Shown one piece after another: positions 15,966 to 20,916 of a stretch of 20,916 bases of DNA. Made by a program: the position numbers and the translations under genes. Below the pieces are notes generated by a model, which saw only the letters and a program-made list of their open reading frames with translations, was not told the DNA's origin and ran no database searches. Position 1 is the first letter of the stretch, and each line of letters opens with the position of its first letter. This DNA is from an uncultured bacterium (GTDB lineage: Bacteria; Bacillota; Bacilli; Lactobacillales; Lactobacillaceae): assembly GCA_905214235.1 (NCBI GenBank), contig CAJMLF010000028.1, positions 1-20,916 of the forward strand, read 5' to 3'.

Positions 15966-16943
15966 TTAATAATTAACTGTCTCGCGCGCAGCTTCTTCAA
16001 TGTCGTTAGCAGTTGGGAGCCAAACATTTTCTGCTTGTGGGAATGGGTAAACAGAGTTTGGTGCAGCTACCCGGCTAACTGGTGCGTCAAGGTACATAAT
16101 TGCACCTTCAGAAATGGCAGAAGCAACTTGTGCACCAACACCAGCCTGCTTCTGAGATTCTTGAACAATGACAACATGGTGCGTCTTCTTGACGGATTCA
16201 AAGATAGTGTCAGTGTCAAGTGGGTAAAGTGAACGAAGGTCAATAATTTCAGCAGAAATATTGTCCTTAGCTAACTTCTTAGCAGCCTTTTGGGCTTCGG
16301 ATACTTCACCACCGTAAGCGATGATGGTAACATCCTTACCTTCTTGAACGACGTTAGCCTTGTCCAACGGAACAGTGTACTTGTCGTCAGGAACTTCACC
16401 CTTAACTGAACGGTAGAGACGCAGGTTTTCAAGGAAGACAACTGGGTCGTTGTTTTCGATGGCAGAAATGATCAGACCCTTAGCATCGTAGGCAGAACTT
16501 GGGGTAACAACCCGCAGTCCTGGTACACCAACGAAGAAGTTTTCAAAGTCGTCCCCGTGCAGTTCAGCGGTGTGAGTACCACCACCGTATGGAGTCCGGA
16601 TAGTAATTGGCGCGTTCTTAGTACCATTGTATTGGAAACGAATCCGTGACATTTGGGCAACAATTGAGTCTAAGGCTTCAAAGATGAAACCAGAGAATTG
16701 GATTTCAGGAACTGGACGCCAGCCGGTAACAGCTAAACCAATTGACATCCCGAGGATACCAGATTCAGCCAGTGGTGTACTGAATACCCGGTCAGCACCA
16801 TACTTCTTTTGTAAACCGTTAGTAGCACGGAAGACCCCACCGTTTTTACCAACATCTTCACCGAAAACGAGGGTCTTAGGATCTTCAGCTAAAGCAATGT
16901 CAATACCTTCAGTAATAGCTTTGATATAAGTCTTTTTAGCCAT
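15966..16943 (-). CDS. pdhB: Pyruvate dehydrogenase E1 component, beta subunit
   Basis: 325-residue beta subunit of the thiamine-diphosphate-dependent E1 enzyme. Family segments include FGEDVGKNGGVFRATNGLQ, the TPLAESGILGMSIGLAVTG stretch that completes the cofactor site, MSRIRFQYNGT, RTPYGGGTHTAELHGDD (active-site histidines) and the C-terminal transketolase domain with IIDLRSLYPLDTDTI. Length is normal. The start is two bases after the pdhA stop, so translation is likely coupled. Confidence 0.97.
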   Translation of the reverse strand: MAKKTYIKAITEGIDIALAEDPKTLVFGEDVGKNGGVFRATNGLQKKYGADRVFSTPLAESGILGMSIGLAVTGWRPVPEIQFSGFIFEALDSIVAQMSRIRFQYNGTKNAPITIRTPYGGGTHTAELHGDDFENFFVGVPGLRVVTPSSAYDAKGLIISAIENNDPVVFLENLRLYRSVKGEVPDDKYTVPLDKANVVQEGKDVTIIAYGGEVSEAQKAAKKLAKDNISAEIIDLRSLYPLDTDTIFESVKKTHHVVIVQESQKQAGVGAQVASAISEGAIMYLDAPVSRVAAPNSVYPFPQAENVWLPTANDIEEAARETVNY

Positions 16944-16945
16944 GA

Positions 16946-18052
16946 TTACTTCGACTCCTTTGCTTCGTACTTCTTAATTTGTTCTTTAATATCAGGGGTT
17001 GGTACTTCAAAGGTCCGCTTCAGCATATCCGTAACCTTTTCAGGTTCAACAGCGTCTGCTTCCTTCATGGCCTTCTTGAAGTCGTCTTTGCATTCATCAG
17101 CGTACTTCTTTTCTTCGTCTTCAGACCAGAGACCCTTTTCAGTCAAGTACTTGCGGAGACGAATCAGTGGGTCCTTGTCGAACCATGGTTTTTCTTCTTC
17201 CTTAGTCCGGTAACGACTAGGATCATCACCAGCGGAACTGTGGGCACCGAACCGGTAAGTCAAGGTTTCAATCAGAACTGGACCGTTACCAGCAGCAGCG
17301 AATTCACGAGCTTCCTTGGCAACTTCGTAACATGCCAGAACATCCATCCCATCAACTTGGACAGCTGGGATACCAGCAGCAACACCCTTTTGGGCAATTG
17401 TTTGCGCATGAGTTTGCTTCTTACGTGGGTAAGAAATAGCCCAGCCGTTGTTTTGAATAATGAAGACAGCAGGTGATTGGAAGGCACCAGCAAAGTTCAT
17501 CCCTTCGTAGGTGTCACCTTGTGAACTTCCACCTTCACCGGTGTATGCATATGCAACGGTATCCTTTTCCTTGTTCTTCTTGATACCTAAAGCAGCACCG
17601 GCCATTTCAACCATTTGTGCACCAATGATAATTTGTGGACGAAGAGCACGAGCGTCGAACAGGTTACCCTTAACGTGACCCTTTGACCATAAGTACATTT
17701 GAGCAACAGTAGCACCGTGTTGAATCAGTTGTGGTAAGTCACGGTATGCTGGGAACATGAAGTCTTGCTTCTTAAATGCAGAAGCGGTCCCCATTTCGGA
17801 TGCTTCTTCACCCCAGGTAGGAGCATAGAATCCTAAACGACCTTGTTGTGAGAATGACATGGTTTGTTCGTGAAGTGCACGTTCCCATACCATCTTCTTC
17901 ATCAGGTCGACTAATTGGTCATCAGTAAAATTAGCCATTAAATCCTTGTTAACGACTTTACCATCGTTATCAAGAATTTGAACGGGCTTTGCAAATGCAG
18001 CGCCTTCTTCGGCTTTAATCTTAGCAAAGTCTACAGCTTTGGCTTCGGCCAT
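16946..18052 (-). CDS. pdhA: Pyruvate dehydrogenase E1 component, alpha subunit
   Basis: 368-residue alpha subunit, which decarboxylates pyruvate on thiamine diphosphate. The cofactor motif is clear: YTGEGGSSQGDTYEGMNFAG with the downstream Asn pair in IIQNNGWAISYPR. A phosphorylation-loop-like segment TYRFGAHSSAGDDPSRYR is conserved. The start is ATG 18052 (MAEAKAVDFAK), preceded by a GGAAAGGG ribosome site. The frame stays open upstream to an ATG at 18154, but that stretch contains the promoter and cre-like site and has no family similarity, so it is rejected. It is the first gene of pdhABCD. Confidence 0.96.
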   Translation of the reverse strand: MAEAKAVDFAKIKAEEGAAFAKPVQILDNDGKVVNKDLMANFTDDQLVDLMKKMVWERALHEQTMSFSQQGRLGFYAPTWGEEASEMGTASAFKKQDFMFPAYRDLPQLIQHGATVAQMYLWSKGHVKGNLFDARALRPQIIIGAQMVEMAGAALGIKKNKEKDTVAYAYTGEGGSSQGDTYEGMNFAGAFQSPAVFIIQNNGWAISYPRKKQTHAQTIAQKGVAAGIPAVQVDGMDVLACYEVAKEAREFAAAGNGPVLIETLTYRFGAHSSAGDDPSRYRTKEEEKPWFDKDPLIRLRKYLTEKGLWSEDEEKKYADECKDDFKKAMKEADAVEPEKVTDMLKRTFEVPTPDIKEQIKKYEAKESK

Positions 18053-18116
18053 TATAAACATCCCTTTCCAAATCCAATTAACATCATATATAAGCGATTG
18101 CCTACTTACAGTTTCT

Positions 18117-18144
18117 AGTATACCTAATTCTGGACATAATACAA
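18117..18144 (-). promoter_or_regulatory. pdh operon promoter
   Basis: On the minus strand: -35 TTGTAT (18144-18139), 16-bp spacer, -10 TATACT (18122-18117). The leader to pdhA would be about 58 nt. The -35 overlaps one end of the cre-like site. Confidence 0.6.
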
Positions 18145-18153
18145 GCGCTTTCA
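18140..18153 (-). promoter_or_regulatory. cre-like CcpA site at the pdh promoter
   Basis: TGAAAGCGCTTGTA on the minus strand fits the catabolite-responsive element TGWAARCGYTWNCA except at one position, with the core AAGCGCTT intact. It overlaps the -35 of the pdh promoter, where bound CcpA would hinder RNA polymerase. That implies repression during growth on preferred sugars, which is an inference. Confidence 0.65.
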
Positions 18154-18192
18154 TATACTTTTTTATTATGTTTTGACTATAAGTTGCGCATG

Positions 18193-18206
18193 TGAAAACG
18201 CTAACT
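18193..18206 (+). promoter_or_regulatory. Second cre-like site between pdhA and def
   Basis: TGAAAACGCTAACT matches TGWAARCGYTWNCA at all but the last base. It lies about 53 bp from the first site, roughly 80 bp upstream of the pdh start point, and upstream of the def promoter. It may assist CcpA binding at pdh or act on def. Confidence 0.5.
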
Positions 18207-18236
18207 TAATAGTTTTGTATAATAATGAGACTAATT

Positions 18237-18266
18237 TTGGGCGTTGTCATCGATAGGCATTATGAT
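18237..18266 (+). promoter_or_regulatory. Probable def promoter
   Basis: -35 TTGGGC (18237-18242), 18-bp spacer, -10 TATGAT (18261-18266), giving a leader of about 30 nt. A perfect TATAAT further upstream (18218-18223) lacks a good -35 but could be an alternative. Confidence 0.4.
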
Positions 18267-18303
18267 AGACTAGTATTGATAACTATTAATGGAGGCGGAA
18301 AAA

Positions 18304-18864
18304 GTGTATTTAATGAAGGATATTGTTCGTGACGGCGACCCGGTATTAAGAAAGCGGGCCGCTAAGGTTGAATTCCCCCTCTCTGAGGAAGACCAGCAGT
18401 TGGCCAAAAAGATGATGGAATATTTGGAAGTCAGCCAGGATCCCAAACTTTGTGAAAAATATAAGTTGCGGGCTGGTGTTGGCTTAGCCGCACCACAGGT
18501 CGGGGTTTCTAAACAAATGGCGGCTGTTTTAGTCCCACCATTGGAAAAGGATGGTCAACCAGAATTTAAGGATGTTATTATTAACCCGGTAATTGTTAGT
18601 GAATCTGTGCAGTATGGGGCGTTGACTGAAGGTGAAGGTTGCCTCTCCGTTGATAAGGACGTGCCCGGATACGTACCACGTCACGATCGGATCACCCTCC
18701 GCTACCAGGATACGGACGGCAAGAAACACCAGGTTCGGTTAAAGAATTATCCGGCAATTGTTTGCCAGCACGAAATTGACCACCTCCACGGCGTCTTATT
18801 CTACGACCACATTAATAAACAAGCCCCATTTGAGGCCCCTGCTGATACAGTGATGATCAGCTAA
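18304..18864 (+). CDS. def: Peptide deformylase
   Basis: 186-residue metallo-hydrolase that removes the formyl group from the N-terminal methionine of new proteins. All three family motifs are present: [13 protein letters not shown] (metal-binding Cys) and QHEIDHLHG (two metal-binding His and catalytic Glu). The long insertions, such as the [19 protein letters not shown] region and [10 protein letters not shown], and the length indicate the Gram-positive type 2 enzyme. The start is best placed at GTG 18304 ([15 protein letters not shown]), eight bases after GGAGG. The ATG at 18289 overlaps that ribosome site and is rejected. It is divergent from pdhA and ends at a shared terminator. In Bacillus a def paralogue also lies near pdh. 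Confidence 0.96.
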   Translation: MYLMKDIVRDGDPVLRKRAAKVEFPLSEEDQQLAKKMMEYLEVSQDPKLCEKYKLRAGVGLAAPQVGVSKQMAAVLVPPLEKDGQPEFKDVIINPVIVSESVQYGALTEGEGCLSVDKDVPGYVPRHDRITLRYQDTDGKKHQVRLKNYPAIVCQHEIDHLHGVLFYDHINKQAPFEAPADTVMIS

Positions 18865-18870
18865 AATATT

Positions 18871-18916
18871 AAAAGCGACTTTTGGCACCCGCTATCATGG
18901 GTACCAAAAGTCGCTT
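18871..18916. terminator. Bidirectional terminator between def and the convergent small gene
   Basis: A perfect 13-bp stem AAGCGACTTTTGG/CCAAAAGTCGCTT (18873-18885, 18904-18916) with an inner ACCC/GGGT pairing. The minus-strand side has TTTTAATATTTT downstream; the plus-strand side has CTTCTTCTATTT. It serves both def (+) and the minus-strand gene ending at 18920. Confidence 0.8.
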
Positions 18917-18919
18917 CTT

Positions 18920-19390
18920 CTATTTACTGTGTTGCTTGAGTTTCTTTAGGTCAGCGACATATTCCGCCGTGGCTTCATTTAAAATATACGCGACATCAAT
19001 ATGGAGGACGCCTTCATATTGCCACCAGTCCGTAACCTTAAACACACTAAACTTTGTGTTAACCGCCGTTAACTGGTGGTCGTTAGCGTATTTAGCTAAC
19101 TGTTCATTAAGGCTCTGGGGCGTCAGCGTAGCGTCCCGTTTTTCGTCCCCATCAAAGTGATATTCAAAGGCTAAGACGCCTTTTCCCCAAACATCGGCAA
19201 CGAGTTGTGAATTTAGAGAACGATTCCACCCTAATAATGTCTGTAAACTGTCATTAACCGCAGCGTCGGTTGTTTCCTGCGCTTGACGTCGTAAAATAAT
19301 TGTTGCCCGGTTAATCAAGATACGGTGAACAACGGTGTACAAGCACGCCACCACCACAACAGCGATTAAGCAAATTATAATTGTCTTCAT
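18920..19390 (-). CDS. Small single-pass membrane protein of unknown function
   Basis: 156 residues that I do not recognise. It begins with a hydrophobic helix (about 3-22; IIICLIAVVVVACLYTVV) followed by basic residues (HRILINR, ILRRQ). That suggests an N-terminal anchor, and no lipobox cysteine lies at a proper cleavage site. The rest is soluble and mixed alpha/beta, with DSLQTLLGWNRSL, AFEYHFDGDEKRDATLTPQSLNEQL and VFKVTDWWQYEGVLHIDVAYIL. The pattern of aromatic beta-strand segments resembles small surface or envelope proteins, but no family is assigned. The start is ATG 19390 with GGGGGTT upstream, plus an extended -10 box (TGGTATGAT, 19432-19424). It is convergent with def and divergent from rpoY. 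Intact promoter, ribosome site and terminator support a real gene. Confidence 0.8.
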   Translation of the reverse strand: MKTIIICLIAVVVVACLYTVVHRILINRATIILRRQAQETTDAAVNDSLQTLLGWNRSLNSQLVADVWGKGVLAFEYHFDGDEKRDATLTPQSLNEQLAKYANDHQLTAVNTKFSVFKVTDWWQYEGVLHIDVAYILNEATAEYVADLKKLKQHSK

Positions 19391-19423
19391 CTCGTAACCC
19401 CCATAAGCCTCTTTGTTAAATTA

Positions 19424-19432
19424 ATCATACCA
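19424..19432 (-). promoter_or_regulatory. Extended -10 promoter of the small membrane protein gene
   Basis: TGGTATGAT on the minus strand, an extended -10 (TGn then TATGAT), 33 bases before the start codon. No good -35 is seen, as is common for extended -10 promoters. Confidence 0.45.
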
Positions 19433-19446
19433 TGTTGCCAATTCTG

Positions 19447-19475
19447 AGGACAGCTAAACTTAGATGTGCTAAAAT
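19447..19475 (+). promoter_or_regulatory. rpoY promoter
   Basis: -35 AGGACA (19447-19452), 17-bp spacer, -10 TAAAAT (19470-19475) extended by TGC. It overlaps no other predicted site. The leader is about 43 nt and contains the AAGGAG ribosome site. Confidence 0.6.
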
Positions 19476-19525
19476 GGATAAGGTAAAACACTGAAAATAA
19501 CATCTTTTAAGGAGTTTTTAGTAGA

Positions 19526-19738
19526 ATGATCTTTAAAGTATATTATCAACCAGATAGTACCAAGCGCCCCGTTCGTGAAAACACCAAGTCACTTTATATC
19601 GAAGCTGACTCCGAACCAGAGGCCCTTTTAATGGTTGAACATAACACCGACTACAGTATCGAGTATGTCGAACAACTTGATGAAAAGGCTCTTGCGTACG
19701 AAAAGCAAAATCCAAACTTCAAAATGACGAGTTTCTAA
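19526..19738 (+). CDS. rpoY: DNA-directed RNA polymerase epsilon subunit
   Basis: 70-residue small accessory subunit of Firmicute RNA polymerase, which binds near the beta and beta' jaw region. MIFKVYYQPDSTKRPVRENTKS opens it, and the segments SLYIEADSEPEALLMVEHNTDYSIEYVEQL and the C-terminal NPNFKMTSF are diagnostic of the family (formerly DUF1447/YkzG). Length is normal. In Bacillus and many relatives rpoY is followed by rnjA (RNase J1). Here it is followed by a structured 120-nt element and a lipid kinase instead. Confidence 0.96.
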   Translation: MIFKVYYQPDSTKRPVRENTKSLYIEADSEPEALLMVEHNTDYSIEYVEQLDEKALAYEKQNPNFKMTSF

Positions 19739-19740
19739 AT

Positions 19741-19861
19741 TTCAGGTCAGGGGTCCACGGGTGTCCCCACATACATATGATGCTGAATACCAATGGGGTC
19801 CAACATTCGGATGAACCGAACGCTGGGCCCTATTGCATTCATGAAGAGCCCAACTTATTTT
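19741..19861 (+). other. Structured intergenic element between rpoY and the lipid kinase (candidate leader RNA, attenuator or small RNA)
   Basis: No reading frame of note. Hairpin A pairs GGGG (19750-19753) with CCCC (19765-19768). Hairpin B is long, about 22 bp in three segments: TGAAT with ATTCA (19784-19788, 19837-19841), CAATGGGGTCCA with TGGGCCCTATTG (19791-19802, 19824-19835) and TTCGG with CCGAA (19806-19810, 19816-19820, 5-nt loop). GGGGTCCA occurs twice (19750, 19795) and both copies can pair with the same TGGGCCC strand. TGGGC (19824-19828) can instead pair with GCCCA (19848-19852), directly followed by a U-rich TTATTTT. These are mutually exclusive folds. I know no Rfam family that it matches. 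Confidence 0.5.
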
Positions 19862-19921
19862 GAAGATTAATTAACTTCTTATCCGGTTATATAGTTATTA
19901 AGATCAAGAAGGAAGATCACT

Positions 19922-20869
19922 ATGCATTACTCAATCATCCTTAACCCAACTGCCGGTAACGGTAAAGCGCAAAAAGAATGGCAATTAATTGAGCCCCAAT
20001 TAATCCAAGCGCAGGCTAGCTTTGACATCCACACAACCAAGGACCGCTCAAGCGCTGAATATTTTGCAACCCGTCTCGTCCAAAGGCGCAAAAAGGATAT
20101 TGTCATGGTAATTGGCGGTGATGGGACCCTTCACCAAGTCTTAAACGGCCTTATTAAGGAGAGTCACCGTCTCCACACTAGTCCCCTCCCCCTGGCCTTT
20201 ATTCCGGCGGGTATTAATAATGACTTTGCCCGTGCTTTTGGGGTACCATTAAAGCCGCTGGATGCCCTCCAGCAAATTCTTAATACCACAACGGTAACCA
20301 ATGTCAATATTGGCCACTACCATGAGGCAATCAAAAATGAAGAAGGCTATTTTCTAAATAACATCGGCGTTGGTTTTGATGCCGCAATCGTTAGTCGGGT
20401 TAATGGGAAAAGCGCCAGAAAGCAGTCTACCGCCTTTCATCTTTGGCACTCCGGCTACCTTCGTCAGGCCTTAGGGGTCGTTTATGACCAGCAGCCCTTC
20501 CAGCTAATGGTCCAACAAGGAAGCTCACGGAATTTTTATCCCCGGGCGTACATCGTCCTGCTTGTCAACCATCCCTTCATTGGCGGTGGCGTCAAGGTTG
20601 CGCCCACAAGTAGTCTTAGTCAACCTCAATTAGACCTGCTTGTGGCGGAACAAAAGGGCTGGCCAATCACCTTTTGGCAACTGATCCAGTTTTCCCGAGG
20701 GAAGCTGCCAAATTCCCGTTTTGCCGACCACTTAACAGGGCCCCAATTCCACTACACAACTACCTCCCTTGAGTTTGAACAAAGTGATGGTGAGCCATTG
20801 GGTAACCGCTTTGTCGATCTCCGTACGGACGTTACCCAGTACCCATTCTGGCAGACAACGAAATCATAA
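19922..20869 (+). CDS. Diacylglycerol kinase family lipid kinase (DagK/YegS-like)
   Basis: 315-residue soluble lipid kinase of the DAGK catalytic family, which phosphorylates diacylglycerol or related lipids to recycle them into phosphatidate or lipoteichoic-acid-linked lipid pools. ATP-site motifs are clear: NPTAGNGKAQ (8-17), IGGDGTLHQVLNGL (64-77) and IPAGINNDFARAFGVPL. The second domain has FLNNIGVGFDAAIVSRVN and a C-terminal LEFEQSDGEPLG. The start is ATG 19922, five bases after the AAGGAAG ribosome site. The exact lipid substrate cannot be told. It follows rpoY across the structured element and ends at a hairpin beginning inside its stop codon. No clear promoter of its own was found, so it may be read from rpoY or from within the element. 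Confidence 0.92.
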   Translation: MHYSIILNPTAGNGKAQKEWQLIEPQLIQAQASFDIHTTKDRSSAEYFATRLVQRRKKDIVMVIGGDGTLHQVLNGLIKESHRLHTSPLPLAFIPAGINNDFARAFGVPLKPLDALQQILNTTTVTNVNIGHYHEAIKNEEGYFLNNIGVGFDAAIVSRVNGKSARKQSTAFHLWHSGYLRQALGVVYDQQPFQLMVQQGSSRNFYPRAYIVLLVNHPFIGGGVKVAPTSSLSQPQLDLLVAEQKGWPITFWQLIQFSRGKLPNSRFADHLTGPQFHYTTTSLEFEQSDGEPLGNRFVDLRTDVTQYPFWQTTKS

Positions 20870-20891
20870 CCACCCGTCAAACGGGTGGTTT
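20868..20891 (+). terminator. Hairpin downstream of the lipid kinase, possible terminator
   Basis: A perfect 10-bp stem AACCACCCGT/ACGGGTGGTT with a 3-nt loop begins within the stop codon. Only three T follow, so termination may be weak. It may instead be the hairpin of an IS200/IS605 element end. Confidence 0.6.
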
Positions 20892-20896
20892 GCACA

Positions 20897-20911
20897 TCGG
20901 CTATAAGCTGA
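20897..20911. repeat. Second short hairpin at the window edge
   Basis: TCGGCT and AGCTGA (6 bp, one G-U pair) enclose an ATA loop, six bases after the previous hairpin. Two adjacent hairpins like this are common at the ends of IS200/IS605 elements. The window stops before a transposase could be seen. Confidence 0.3.
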
Positions 20912-20916
20912 AAAGA

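Noticed and set aside
18053..18154. N-terminal extension of pdhA from an upstream ATG
   Set aside because: The stretch holds the promoter and part of the cre-like site, shows no E1-alpha similarity, and a good ribosome site precedes ATG 18052.
18289..18303. ATG at 18289 as the def start
   Set aside because: It overlaps the GGAGG ribosome site, which stands eight bases from GTG 18304, where the deformylase similarity begins.
1..20916. CRISPR arrays, prophage, toxin-antitoxin or defence islands, tRNA or rRNA genes
   Set aside because: No regularly spaced repeats, phage genes, defence domains or RNA gene patterns were seen on either strand.

Overview
The window looks like ordinary core chromosome of a low-to-mid GC Firmicute, most likely a lactobacillus of the Limosilactobacillus type. 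The support is the protein sequences, the strong Shine-Dalgarno sites, the intact pdhABCD operon with cre-like sites, rpoY (RNA polymerase epsilon) and a comEA-comEB-comEC-holA cluster. I cannot name the species. From about 5.5 kb to 20 kb the order (comE, ylbL-coaD-rsmD-ylbG, ftsW, typA, inositol phosphatase, UPF0223, pdhDCBA, def, rpoY) resembles the Bacillus subtilis ykr/pdh/ykt/yla/ylb neighbourhood, so it is mostly ancestral synteny. I see no prophage, CRISPR array, rRNA, tRNA or obvious defence island.

Layout. 1-0.66 kb: an IS605-type tnpB on the minus strand, cut by the window edge and interrupted by an in-frame TAA. 0.78-1.65 kb: ribosomal protein genes rpsO (-) and rpsT (+), divergent, each with a clear promoter and terminator. 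1.75-6.2 kb: the late-competence DNA-uptake cluster comEA-comEB-comEC followed by holA (DNA polymerase III delta), all minus, with a strong-looking promoter inside the cluster. 6.27-9.9 kb: a tightly packed minus-strand operon ftsW-ylbG-rsmD-coaD-ylbL (cell division, rRNA methylation, CoA synthesis, membrane protease). 10.0-11.9 kb: typA/bipA alone. 12.0-13.0 kb: UPF0223 gene plus an inositol-monophosphatase-family gene. 13.2-18.05 kb: pdhABCD, the pyruvate dehydrogenase complex, whose promoter overlaps a cre-like site. 18.3-18.9 kb: def on the plus strand, divergent from pdhA. 18.9-19.4 kb: a small membrane-anchored protein of unknown function. 19.5-20.9 kb: rpoY, a 120-nt structured intergenic element and a diacylglycerol-kinase-family lipid kinase, ending in two hairpins at the window edge.

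The genes are mostly housekeeping: translation, replication, division, cofactor synthesis, central carbon metabolism and transcription. The points most worth a second look are regulatory or gene-structural. They are: comEC appears to begin at a non-AUG (AUU) codon directly after the comEB stop; an extended -10 promoter lies between comEA and comEB; a GC-rich element with mutually exclusive pairings lies between rpoY and the lipid kinase, where rnjA would be expected; a 21-bp palindrome covers the ftsW promoter; and the tnpB gene is split by one stop codon. No convincing new multi-gene system was found.
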